DNA from: Verrucomicrobiota bacterium | Lineage (GTDB): Bacteria; Verrucomicrobiota; Verrucomicrobiia; Verrucomicrobiales; DEV007 | Direction of reading: 5' to 3' | NCBI GenBank assembly: GCA_020630975.1 | Contig: JAHDID010000014.1 | Span: forward strand, 1 to 34,182 | DNA: 34,182 nucleotides | In this document: one piece after another, positions 8,010 to 15,821 of the stretch | Layout: every line of letters starts with the position of its first letter | Numbering within the stretch: position 1 is the first letter of the stretch | Translations under genes and position numbers: made by a program | Notes under the pieces: model-generated | The model's input: the letters and a program-made list of their open reading frames with translations, nothing else | Database searches by the model: none | What the model was told of the DNA's origin: nothing

Positions 8010-9043
8010 AGCCTCGCTCCGCCAGACAGCACCACGCACGCAGCGGCTTCACTCTAGCCGAGATCGTCATCGCCATGACGATACTCGCTCTCATCTCGGG
8101 CTCAGTCATGGCCATGCTGCTGCAGGCTGGCGATACCGCTGCCGACATCCGCGATACCGATAAAAAAGACGAAGAGATCTCGCGCTTTATCGAGCTACTC
8201 GGCCACACGATCGAGGCACTACCCTCCGATGCGACCATGGAGATGACGATCGGTAGCGAGAGCGCATCTGGCTACCCCGAGCTAAAGATCTCCGATGCCG
8301 TCGGCGCATTCATCTTTGGCGAAGATGTCGGCTCCGCAGGAGAGCTAGTCATAGGCCTACAACCACAGGACGATAGCGATGGCAGCAGCGACTCCACCGA
8401 GCCGCTCTACCAGCTAGCCATCTCGCGCGATAGTTTTTCCCCAGAAGATACTGATGGCGATGGCATGGTCTTTGGTGCAGGTGCCGACGACTTCCTCACA
8501 CCCGATACCGAGGGCCGCTACTGGCTACCACTGGTCAGCGACATCATCTCTGCAGGCTGGCGCTACTGGGATGAAGAAAATCAAGAATGGCTCACCGAGT
8601 GGGAGGAGGAAAATCTCCCCCCTCTGATGGAACTGAGCATCGAAGATAGCCACCGCCCCGGAGCGGTCAGAGCCGTCTTCGAGCTGCCCGATCATGTCGT
8701 ATCTGGCGAGGGAGGCCGAGACGATACCGCAGAAAGCAGCCCCGCGCCTGAAGCCAGCACCGTATCACAGCCCTCTCAATCGACTCGCCCCAGCCTGACA
8801 TCGAGCGGCAGTCGACCACAGGCTCGACCTGAAGGAGGTAAAGGCAAAGGCGGCTTTGGCGGCAAAGGCAAAGGCTTCGGAGGCAAGGGTAAAGGCGGCT
8901 TTGGCAAAGGCAAAGGTGGTAAGGGCGGCGGCGATGGCAAAGGCGGAAAAGGAGGTGGCAAAGGTGGAGCCGGCGGCGGTAAGGGCGGCGCGCGAGGCGG
9001 GGCCGCTCCTAGCAACTCAGGCACCCCTCCAGCAGCACCATGA
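8006..9043 (+). CDS. gspJ: Type II secretion minor pseudopilin GspJ-like with Gly/Lys-rich tail
   Basis: A 345-residue pseudopilin-like protein. The prepilin site is SG/FTLAEIVIAMTILALISGSVMAML, with Glu at +5 and cleavage after G14. Residues about 35-235 are acidic and form the expected periplasmic domain, including WRYWDEENQEWLTEWEEENLPPLMELSIE. Residues 236-275 are Ser/Thr/Pro-rich, and about 277-335 consist almost wholly of glycine and lysine in short repeats (GGKGKG, GGFGGKGKG and the like), an unusual extension making the protein longer than typical GspJ. The tail is expected to be disordered and strongly cationic. The gene overlaps gspI and gspK by four bases each. Confidence 0.82.
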   Translation: MKPRSARQHHARSGFTLAEIVIAMTILALISGSVMAMLLQAGDTAADIRDTDKKDEEISRFIELLGHTIEALPSDATMEMTIGSESASGYPELKISDAVGAFIFGEDVGSAGELVIGLQPQDDSDGSSDSTEPLYQLAISRDSFSPEDTDGDGMVFGAGADDFLTPDTEGRYWLPLVSDIISAGWRYWDEENQEWLTEWEEENLPPLMELSIEDSHRPGAVRAVFELPDHVVSGEGGRDDTAESSPAPEASTVSQPSQSTRPSLTSSGSRPQARPEGGKGKGGFGGKGKGFGGKGKGGFGKGKGGKGGGDGKGGKGGGKGGAGGGKGGARGGAAPSNSGTPPAAP

Positions 9044-9969
9044 GATCTCCCCACTACAGATGGAAAAACCAGCGCGGCATGGCTCTCATGCTCGTCATCG
9101 GCGTGGTATCGCTACTGGTCGCGATCGTCATCGGCCTGCGAGTCGCCTCAGAGGCATCGTGGGATGAGAGCACCCTCAGCCGCATGCGTTTTCAGGCCAA
9201 GATGCTCGCTGAGTCCGGTGCCAATCTCGCGCTCCACCCAGACATCCAGCCCGGCGACCCCATCCTAGTACAAGATTTCGGCGATGGCCGCGGCTTCCGA
9301 GTACGCATCCGCACCGAGGGCGGCCGTATCCCTGTATCAGCCCTCAGCACGACGGCCATGATCGAGACGACTAGCGAGCTTTTCACCCGCTGGGGATTAG
9401 ACGCTACCCAGGCCGCTATCGCAGCCGAATCACTCGCCGACTGGGTAGATGGCGATAGCGAAGCCCGCTCGAATGGTGCCGAGCAGGCCTACTACGCGGG
9501 GCTCGATCACCCAGAGTACCCGACCAATGAGCCGCTCGTCTCTCTAGAGACCATGCTACTGGTCCGCGGCATGGATGCCGTGGCTCGTATCCAGCCACTC
9601 TGGCGTGACTACTTCACCCTATATGGCAGTGGCACCATCGATCTCAACTCCGCTCCAGCCGATCTGATCGAAGCCGTGCTCGATGTCGACCCCGACAATG
9701 CCATGAACTTCATCTCTGCCCGTGCTGGTGGCGATGGCCTGCTCGACACCGACGACGACGAGCCCATCACCGATACCAACGAAGCCCAGCAACTCCTCGG
9801 TTTGACCAGTGATGCCTGGAATGAAAAAAGCAGCATCATCACGCTGATCGGCGACATCCGCCGCATCGAGAGCACTGGAATCGTCGGCGATCACCAGGTG
9901 ACAGTAGTCCTACTCACCGAAGTGAATGACGATGAACTGACGCCCCCAGTAGCCCGATACACCGAGTAA
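9040..9969 (+). CDS. gspK: Type II secretion minor pseudopilin GspK-like
   Basis: A 309-residue protein, last of the gsp run. The N-terminus has RG/MALMLVIGVVSLLVAIVIGLRVA, the GspK-type prepilin site lacking Glu at +5, as is usual for this family. GspK traits are the length, the helical insert domain with SLADWVDGDSEARSNGAEQAYYAG, and DLNSAPADLIEAVL typical of the helix-hairpin-helix-like part. Calcium-type Asp-rich stretches such as LLDTDDDEP occur near 240. It would cap the pseudopilus. It overlaps gspJ by four bases and ends 13 bases before the DUF1428 gene. Confidence 0.88.
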   Translation: MRSPHYRWKNQRGMALMLVIGVVSLLVAIVIGLRVASEASWDESTLSRMRFQAKMLAESGANLALHPDIQPGDPILVQDFGDGRGFRVRIRTEGGRIPVSALSTTAMIETTSELFTRWGLDATQAAIAAESLADWVDGDSEARSNGAEQAYYAGLDHPEYPTNEPLVSLETMLLVRGMDAVARIQPLWRDYFTLYGSGTIDLNSAPADLIEAVLDVDPDNAMNFISARAGGDGLLDTDDDEPITDTNEAQQLLGLTSDAWNEKSSIITLIGDIRRIESTGIVGDHQVTVVLLTEVNDDELTPPVARYTE

Positions 9970-9982
9970 AACTGTCTCATAC

Positions 9983-10336
9983 ATGAGTGAATATTTTGAC
10001 TACACCATCCAACCGATCCCTCTCGACAAGCTCAAGGAGTATCACCAACTCGCCGGCGACATCGCCCAAGTCTACCGAGATCACGGCGCCACCGACTACC
10101 GCGAATTCATCCTCGACGATCCCCGCACCGTAGGTCTCCCCTTCCCCAAGATGCTCCAAACCAGAGAAGACGAGACCGTAGTCATAGCCATGGCCACCTT
10201 CCCCTCCCGAGAGGCCAGAGACGCCGCCCACAAGCTCATCGAGGCCGACCCCAGAGCCGCAGAGATCATGGACCCAGACCACCCCTACCTCGATTATCCC
10301 AGAATTGCGTTTGGCGGATTCAAAGAATTGCGCTAA
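9983..10336 (+). CDS. DUF1428 family protein
   Basis: A 117-residue protein matching the DUF1428 pattern by eye: PIPLDKLKEYHQLAGDIAQVYRDHGATDYREFI near the start, a GxPFPKMLQTREDETVVIAMATF core, SREARDAAHKLI, and MDPDHPYLDYPRIAFGGFKEL at the end. The family adopts a dimeric ferredoxin-like alpha-beta fold and has no settled function. It follows gspK after 13 bases and could share its transcript, though no functional link to secretion is evident. No Shine-Dalgarno site precedes the ATG. Confidence 0.82.
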   Translation: MSEYFDYTIQPIPLDKLKEYHQLAGDIAQVYRDHGATDYREFILDDPRTVGLPFPKMLQTREDETVVIAMATFPSREARDAAHKLIEADPRAAEIMDPDHPYLDYPRIAFGGFKELR

Positions 10337-10357
10337 GTCTCGGGAGAAAGAGGCAGT

Positions 10358-12178
10358 TTGAAAATTTTCTCCACAGAACCCAAAAATCACTCCGGCACAA
10401 AACAAAAACAACAGTGTGCCACTCGAATTTTCACCCTTCTGTTTTGCCTTAACGCTTTTGGCTTTGCCACTCTTTTCGGACAAACACAATCCTTTACAGA
10501 TTTTGGGCGCGCCTCAGGCGGGACAGATTTCGAGTATTCTATTTCGCCAGTTTCATTCTCTCCGATCGGCGATTCGACCGGTCTGTTCGTTACATCTACT
10601 GATGCAACCTTTCCACAAATCGGGATGGGCGGGAATGCGGTCAGTGCAGCTTTCACTTCCTCACCCGTAACAACATCCGGAAGATACGCTGTAAGCCTCG
10701 AAGGAAACTTTACACTCGCTTTCCTAGGAACTGCTTCATCAGCAAGCTCTATCAACCTCCCAACTACAGCAGAAGAAGTTCGTAATCTTAATTCTCTATC
10801 CTCACCTGTTATCATCGAGCTAACCGCAGGAGAATACCTTCTATTAGGCTACGATATATTAAATGCACCTGGCGATCTCGACGCGGCAGATCTCTGGACA
10901 GGTTCTAGCCTTACATTGGTGTATCAACCGGTCGCACAAACTATCACCCAAGTCGATCTAGCGGCGCAGCAGCAGCTAACCAGCCACGCTCTACCCATGA
11001 ATTTGCTACTCGGGCAGGTGGCGGGCAATTTGCACAGCTTGAGCGGACGTAGCCTCAACAAACGCCTACACCGACTTCGCTCGCGCTCCATTCAAAGCAG
11101 AGAGTCCCAAGCCTCATTTTTCGCAGGTCGTCAGGCACGAATCGAAAGTAGCACTTCAATTAGCTTGAATAGCTATTCAGGCGAAACCACCGTCCCTCAA
11201 AATTCTTCTTTGGCAGCCCAAGTGGAATGGCCAAACCTTCTTCCCACCACCACTCTTACGGCCAATGAAATCGTGGCTCCCGATGTCGTGGCTCAGGGAA
11301 ACTCTTGGCAAGCTTTTGCCTCGGCTGACTTTGGCCACTATGATCTCGATCAGCTCAACAGTCATCCAGAGTTGGAGAGCAACACCTATGCCTCCACCTT
11401 GGGGATAGAGCTCTCCATCGATCAGGCATGGACCGCAGGCCTGGGCTGGTCACATGTGTGGAATGATAACACCATGGGTAACCAATTGGGCAGTGTGGAC
11501 ATCGAAGGTGATGCCATCATGGCTTACGCCTCATACTTTAAAGATAACTTCTGGGGAGACCTCTTATACAGCTACGGAGCCTACGGGGCAGATATCGACA
11601 GAAACACGACCCTAGGCACATCCGTCCACGCCGATCCCGACATCGACTCACATCAGACCAGCTTAAACTTAGGCTACAACATTCCTACCGCCAGACGCCT
11701 GACTCATGGCCCCACCTTCCGCACCGATTACAGCTGGGGGCATATCGATGGATACACAGAAACAGGTGACATCCGCGCCAACACCACATTTCAGGAGCAA
11801 CAATACGAGTCTCTCATCACAGCCCTAGGATGGCAGGTCAATTGGGAAACTGAGCTTAGCTTTGCTACAGCAAGACCAAATATCCGCCTAGGATACGGCC
11901 GCGAAAACCTCGCCCAGAGTTCAAACACCAACGGCACTCTTCAGCAGAGCCCAGTCACCTTTGTGAATAGTGCTACTGGTGCTATCACAGGCAGAGGAGC
12001 AGCGGTTAGCAATCAGATCAGCCATAATCATTCACCAGAAGGCTGGATGGAATTGGGCGCTGGGATTAACTTTGAGATCAATCAAAAGCTAAATCTATAT
12101 CTAGATTACCAAGGCAGACTCTTCCAACAAGACAGCCAGCTGCACATGGGCTCAATCAAGGCTGGCTGGAGTTGGTAA
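10358..12178 (+). CDS. Autotransporter outer-membrane beta-barrel protein
   Basis: A 606-residue protein with a long N-terminal export signal (hydrophobic stretch IFTLLFCLNAFGFATLFG, probable cleavage near residue 41). The passenger region (about 45-310) is Ser/Thr-rich and shows no recognised enzymatic motif; an Arg-rich stretch, RLHRLRSRSIQSRESQ, lies near 235-250. Residues about 310-606 look like an autotransporter beta-barrel: alternating amphipathic strands, Gly/aromatic-rich repeats such as GLGWSHVWNDN and ELGAGINFEINQKLNLYLDY, and a terminal aromatic (GWSW). TTG is the likely start, with GGGAGAAAGAGG upstream. The passenger may stay attached as an adhesin or be released; its role is unknown. 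The start of the gene is less GC-rich than the neighbouring genes. Confidence 0.82.
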   Translation: MKIFSTEPKNHSGTKQKQQCATRIFTLLFCLNAFGFATLFGQTQSFTDFGRASGGTDFEYSISPVSFSPIGDSTGLFVTSTDATFPQIGMGGNAVSAAFTSSPVTTSGRYAVSLEGNFTLAFLGTASSASSINLPTTAEEVRNLNSLSSPVIIELTAGEYLLLGYDILNAPGDLDAADLWTGSSLTLVYQPVAQTITQVDLAAQQQLTSHALPMNLLLGQVAGNLHSLSGRSLNKRLHRLRSRSIQSRESQASFFAGRQARIESSTSISLNSYSGETTVPQNSSLAAQVEWPNLLPTTTLTANEIVAPDVVAQGNSWQAFASADFGHYDLDQLNSHPELESNTYASTLGIELSIDQAWTAGLGWSHVWNDNTMGNQLGSVDIEGDAIMAYASYFKDNFWGDLLYSYGAYGADIDRNTTLGTSVHADPDIDSHQTSLNLGYNIPTARRLTHGPTFRTDYSWGHIDGYTETGDIRANTTFQEQQYESLITALGWQVNWETELSFATARPNIRLGYGRENLAQSSNTNGTLQQSPVTFVNSATGAITGRGAAVSNQISHNHSPEGWMELGAGINFEINQKLNLYLDYQGRLFQQDSQLHMGSIKAGWSW

Positions 12179-12202
12179 CCTCTCGATTCCCACCACTTCG
12201 AT

Positions 12203-12886
12203 ATGGAGAAATTCTCAATCGATATCGTCACCATCTTCCCGCAGATCGCAGCGGCTCCGCTCAGCGAGAGCATCATAGGCCGGGCTCAACAGAGTGGGCA
12301 GGTGGAGATACGCTGCCACGATCTGCGCGAGTTCACCACGGACAAACATCGCCAGGTAGACGACGAACCCTATGGCGGTGGCCCAGGGATGGTGATGAAG
12401 CCTGAGCCATTCTTCGCCGCTGTCGAGGCACTGCGCACCGAACATAGCCGCGTGCTGATGATGACCCCAGGGGGCACGCCTTTTTCTCAGCCACTCGCTG
12501 AGGAGTTTTCTGAGCAGCAGCACCTGATCATACTCTGTGGCCACTACGAGGGCGTCGATCACCGCGTGACAGAGGCGCTGGTCGATCAGGAGATCTCGAT
12601 CGGCGACTATGTGCTGACCAATGGCACCATAGCCGCCACCATCGTAGTCGATGCTGTGGTGCGGCTGCTACCAGGCGTGCTGGGCGACGACACCTCGTCT
12701 ATCGAAGAATCCTTCGGCGGCGAGCAGGGCCTGCTCGAAGCCCCTCAATACACTCGCCCACCAGAGTATAAAGGCATGCCTGTCCCCGATGTCTTGCTGT
12801 CCGGCCATCACAAAAAGATCGCCGAATGGAGGCGCGAGCAGTCGATCGAGCGCACCAAAGCCACCCGCCCCGATCTGCTGGACTAG
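12203..12886 (+). CDS. trmD: tRNA (guanosine(37)-N1)-methyltransferase
   Basis: A 227-residue SPOUT-class methyltransferase that methylates G37 of tRNAs with a G at position 36, preventing frameshifts. Motifs include FSIDIVTIFPQ at the start, DDEPYGGGPGMVMKPEPFF, LCGHYEGVDHRV, and the trefoil-knot segment SIGDYVLTNGTIAATIVVD followed by LPGVLG, ending in the usual tRNA-binding tail. Length is normal. Its usual partners rpsP, rimM and rplS are not adjacent; here it stands 24 bases after an autotransporter gene. No Shine-Dalgarno sequence precedes the ATG. Confidence 0.95.
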   Translation: MEKFSIDIVTIFPQIAAAPLSESIIGRAQQSGQVEIRCHDLREFTTDKHRQVDDEPYGGGPGMVMKPEPFFAAVEALRTEHSRVLMMTPGGTPFSQPLAEEFSEQQHLIILCGHYEGVDHRVTEALVDQEISIGDYVLTNGTIAATIVVDAVVRLLPGVLGDDTSSIEESFGGEQGLLEAPQYTRPPEYKGMPVPDVLLSGHHKKIAEWRREQSIERTKATRPDLLD

Positions 12887-12923
12887 CCGCTAGCGGATCT
12901 TGTCTGAGACCAAGACCCTGTAT

Positions 12924-13012
12924 GTAGGGTCAACTTGTAGTTGACCGGCTTCCCACTTTATCGAGCTAGACCTTGCGGCTCAGCCTGTCGGTCAGCTAAA
13001 GGCTGACCCTAC
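12924..13012. repeat. Inverted repeat of two hairpins after trmD
   Basis: Two hairpins, GGTCAACT-TGT-AGTTGACC (12928-12946) and GGTCAGC-TAAAG-GCTGACC (12990-13008), are themselves arms of a larger imperfect inverted repeat with GTAGGGTC at the left outer edge and GACCCTAC at the right. The gap between trmD and the convergent NmrA-like gene is otherwise unremarkable. It may act as a bidirectional terminator or be a non-autonomous repeat; there is no T-run. Confidence 0.65.
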
Positions 13013-13070
13013 GTGGTAGCGAATCAGGATCGCGATAGAAAGAAAAGCCTCGTCTAGACACGTAGCTACT

Positions 13071-14009
13071 TCACTCCCCAAACACAAAACTCCGATCCGC
13101 CAGCAGCTGCTCGGGCGTCTGATAGACAAAGTCGGGATAGAGCTCAGAGGCATGCAAGGTCCCTGGAAAATCGATATTCGTCACCAGACCGGAGACGTAG
13201 CAAATGTAGTTGATCTGGCCACGCTCACGATCCGTCTCAACTCCTGCCTTACCAGTGATCTCATCCGATCCATGGATCATATCATGCTCGATCGATTCTG
13301 TGGACACATGCTTCACCGGAAAATCATGATTCGGCCAATGCCCGCGCAGGATCTCCAGCATCTCGTGCTGATTCAGCACATTCTCATAGAGCTGCACAGC
13401 ATATCCTGCTGTGCGCGGATCGATGATGGCCTTCGCAGCGACTTTGCCGATATCGTCGACGTGATGAGTCGCGACATTCAGATCCCTATCGCCAAAGGTC
13501 GTAACCTGATGAAAGAAGCGCAGATTGGGCAGACAATAGTCCACATTTAGCCCTGGGTAGATCAGTGTCTTTTCCATACCCGCCTCCTCGATACGCTTGT
13601 GCATGGCTTTCTTCGCATCGAAAAACTGCGATGTCCCAGCCGGTATACCGAGTGTGTGGGCGCCAAATTCATTGGGCACAAAGCGCCGCACCCCAGCGAT
13701 ACGCGCCGCCTCGAGATAGAGCGGATCGATCTGCATAAGACTCTCGTAAGTGGATCGCAGCGAGAGCGCCACCGTATCGCAGCCCTCGAATAGCTGCACC
13801 AGACTCTCTTGGTCGGTCGGGTCGGGACAGAATGCCAGTTCGCACCCTACCGCCTCCAACGCATCAAGCTGAGCAGCATTCCTCCCCGTGCGACCTCGCG
13901 ACACCGCCACTACCTGAGCCCCCTCTGCGGCTAGATTGAGCGCTAGCGGATGTCCAAACTGACCAGTAGCGCCGACCAGTGCGACTTTGGGAGAAGCATG
14001 AGTTTCCAT
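13071..14009 (-). CDS. NmrA-like NAD(P)-dependent oxidoreductase
   Basis: A 312-residue atypical short-chain dehydrogenase of the NmrA/isoflavone-reductase-like group. The N-terminus has the Rossmann motif GATGQFGHPLA (14-24) and a VSRGRT segment after beta-2, suggesting NADP binding. RFVPNEFG and FFDAKKAMHKRIEEAG, with the lysine position used by reductases of this group, lie in the middle. The substrate is unknown. It is transcribed divergently from the selenoprotein candidate, with only 58 bases between the start codons, so regulation may be shared. Confidence 0.78.
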   Translation of the reverse strand: METHASPKVALVGATGQFGHPLALNLAAEGAQVVAVSRGRTGRNAAQLDALEAVGCELAFCPDPTDQESLVQLFEGCDTVALSLRSTYESLMQIDPLYLEAARIAGVRRFVPNEFGAHTLGIPAGTSQFFDAKKAMHKRIEEAGMEKTLIYPGLNVDYCLPNLRFFHQVTTFGDRDLNVATHHVDDIGKVAAKAIIDPRTAGYAVQLYENVLNQHEMLEILRGHWPNHDFPVKHVSTESIEHDMIHGSDEITGKAGVETDRERGQINYICYVSGLVTNIDFPGTLHASELYPDFVYQTPEQLLADRSFVFGE

Positions 14010-14067
14010 CTCATATTCCTACCACACTTCGGTAAGGAAAGAGAAGCCGCTCTCGTCCATATCTCTC

Positions 14068-15012
14068 ATGATAGGGAAAGCATGCTTCGTGGCAGCAGCA
14101 CTAGCTATAGCCACACTACCCGCCAGAGCAAAGAATCCACCAGAGATCGGCCAGGTAAAATGGGGCAGAGATATCGATGCCGCCATGAAGACCTCCGCCA
14201 CCTCTGGCAAGCCGGTCTTCTTACTCTTTCAAGAAGTGCCCGGATGAGCGGGCTGCCAGCAGTTCGGTCGAACTGTTTTGAGTCATCCGCAGATGGTCGA
14301 GGCGATCGAGGACCTGTTCGAGCCAGTCGTCATCTACAACAATCAACCCGGCAAAGACGCCCAAGATCTGAAACGCTTCCGTGAACCGGCATGGAACTAC
14401 CAGGTCATCCGCTTCATCGATGCCGAAGGCCGAGACATCATCCCCCGCCGAGACAAAGTCTGGACTACCGAAGGCCTAGCCGCTCGGATGATAAAGGCCC
14501 TCGAATCTCAGCGAAGAGCTGTCCCCCTCTATCTAAAGGCTCTAGCCGGTACATCCGCAGCTACTGAGCCAGGCCGAGCGGCTTTTGCTATGTTTTGCTT
14601 TTGGACAGGCGAGCACCGGCTCGGCAGCCTCGATGGAGTCATCGCCACCGAGGCTGGCTGGCTCGATGGTCACGAAGTGACTCTGGTAGACTACGACCGA
14701 GCGGCTATCTCCTTTGCCGATCTGGTGAAAGCGGCTGCCAGCTACGACTGCGCCCGAAAGATCTTCACCCAGAGCGACTCCGATCTAGCCATCGCCAAAG
14801 CCTCTCGCCTGGCCACCGGCTCGCTCGACGCCAGCTACCGACCCGCAGCAGCCAAAGACCAAAAACGCCAAATCCTAGGCTCCGCCTGGCAGCGCCTAGG
14901 ACTCAGCCCCACACAGGCTACCAAGGTAAATGCCCACGCCCGCACCGATCCAGAAAAAGCAGCCGCTTGGCTCAGCCCACGGCAACTCGCCCAACTGTAC
15001 AAACAGAAGTAG
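14068..15012 (+). CDS. Exported thioredoxin-like selenoprotein with MsrA-like domain (in-frame UGA)
   Basis: Read from ATG 14068 through the TGA at 14245-14247 as selenocysteine, this encodes 314 residues. Residues 1-21 form a signal peptide (FVAAALAIATLPARA). Then follow DAAMKTSATSGKPVFLLFQ, typical of thioredoxin-fold proteins, and VPG-U-A-G-C, with Sec60 and Cys63 in a UxxC redox motif. The frame continues with LSHPQMVEAIEDLFEPVVIYNN, so both sides of the TGA belong to one domain. From about residue 160 an MsrA-like region appears: FCFWTGE with C177, SLDGVIATEAGWLDGHEV and DRAAISFADLV. The VPGU block resembles the VPGUxxT thioredoxin-like (seleno)protein family. Routine gene calling would start at TTG 14278 and lose the signal peptide and active site. 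Probable role: extracytoplasmic thiol or methionine-sulfoxide redox repair (inference). No selA/B/C/D genes lie in this window. Confidence 0.82.
14258..14277 (+). promoter_or_regulatory. SECIS-like hairpin after the in-frame UGA
   Basis: Directly downstream of the UGA (14245-14247) a perfect six-pair stem, CAGTTC (14260-14265) with GAACTG (14270-14275), closes a GGTC loop (14266-14269). It extends by a G-T and an A-T pair to 14258-14277. Eighteen bases separate the UGA from the loop, and both first loop bases are G. These fit the known traits of bacterial SECIS elements: a hairpin within the coding region soon after the UGA with G in the apical loop. Recognition by SelB is inferred. Confidence 0.72.
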
Positions 15013-15018
15013 CGACCT

Positions 15019-15552
15019 CTACCCACCCCACTTCTCCACCAGCTCCCGACGCTGAGCGATAGGAAACTTTGGCAACTGCTCGCACAGCGAAAAATGCGGC
15101 GGCTGCTGAGGCGACAGCACGCCCAGGATCTCAGCCATCTGTTTTTCAAAATGGACCACTGCCTTGAGATTGATGTCCGTCTTATCGAGGTAGTCCAGCC
15201 CACGGGTCAGCAGGTCGTCCAGCTCAGGTATCGGCGTAGCCGGCTCCGCTGCCAGCTCGATCAGCTTCACAAAATAGGAGGCACCCAGCGTCTGCCGGTA
15301 GCTGCGCCGCAGCCCCATGCGAGTATCGAGCACGGCGATCTCATTGAGCCTGTGTAGATCGCTACGAGTCGACTCATAGACCTCGATCTCGCAGCGGTAG
15401 AAAAGATCGATCTTGCCCGCAAAAGGACTTTTCGGCCGCCTAGCCCCCTTCGCCACCGTCTTCACGATTCCCTCATCAGCCGTACACCACTGCACGATCA
15501 GCCCCGTCTCTGTGAGCGGGATGCGACCGATGATGGTTCCGATAGTTTTCAA
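15019..15552 (-). CDS. recO: DNA repair protein RecO, short form
   Basis: A 177-residue protein from a TTG start at 15552. The beginning, TIGRIPLTETGLIVQWCTADEGIVKTVAKGARRPKSPFAG, matches the RecO N-terminal OB-fold, followed by the helical part. RecO helps load RecA onto SSB-coated DNA. An open frame continues upstream to 15843, but it crosses the dispersed tandem repeat and the divergent gene's promoter, so the longer form is rejected. The protein is shorter than typical RecO (about 240 residues) and shows no zinc-binding cysteine cluster. It converges with the selenoprotein gene, with six bases between stops. Confidence 0.75.
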   Translation of the reverse strand: MKTIGTIIGRIPLTETGLIVQWCTADEGIVKTVAKGARRPKSPFAGKIDLFYRCEIEVYESTRSDLHRLNEIAVLDTRMGLRRSYRQTLGASYFVKLIELAAEPATPIPELDDLLTRGLDYLDKTDINLKAVVHFEKQMAEILGVLSPQQPPHFSLCEQLPKFPIAQRRELVEKWGG

Positions 15553-15587
15553 AAAGCAGTAGGTAGGTACTTGGGATAAAACAGGAT

Positions 15588-15681
15588 TGTACCCTATTGA
15601 ATGAAAATTGTACCCTATTGAATTGGCTCTTTTCCACCCAGATTTGGGTGAAAAAAATGTGGCGTCGAGCGCCAACGAGTG
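15588..15681 (-). repeat. Composite repeat: tandem 13-bp motif plus 23-bp element (copy 2)
   Basis: On the minus strand, two TCAATAGGGTACA motifs (15621-15609 and 15600-15588) repeat at a 21-base period. A 23-base element, GTGGCG ... ACGAGTG on the plus strand, follows at 15659-15681. Between them lies a hairpin CACCCA-GATT-TGGGTG (15635-15650). Motif and element have the same relative order at 26845-26915. The copy sits in the leader region between divergent recO and the secreted-protein gene. The rest of that gap (15682-15821) shows a GCTCG-TTTATA-CGAGC hairpin at 15717-15732 and no gene. Confidence 0.75.
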
Positions 15682-15821
15682 TCGTTTCGCCTCCTTGAGC
15701 ACACAGCCCCAGAGCCGCTCGTTTATACGAGCCGCACCCCTCCCAAGGCACGGCTCAAATTTTTCTCGAAAAAATCTCCTACTTCCTGTAACCCTACCGG
15801 GCAAATCCCGAATAATTGGGT

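Noticed and set aside
8776-9054. Proline-rich minus-strand frame
   Set aside because: It is the complement of the Gly/Lys-coding tail of gspJ; low-complexity DNA leaves other frames open.
14278-15012. A stand-alone cytoplasmic protein starting at TTG 14278
   Set aside because: The frame continues coherently upstream through one UGA to a signal peptide and a thioredoxin active-site motif, so the shorter form would be a truncated artefact.
15631-15655. Possible terminator hairpin CACCCA-GATT-TGGGTG
   Set aside because: On the plus strand it is followed by A, not T, and it lies upstream rather than downstream of both flanking genes.
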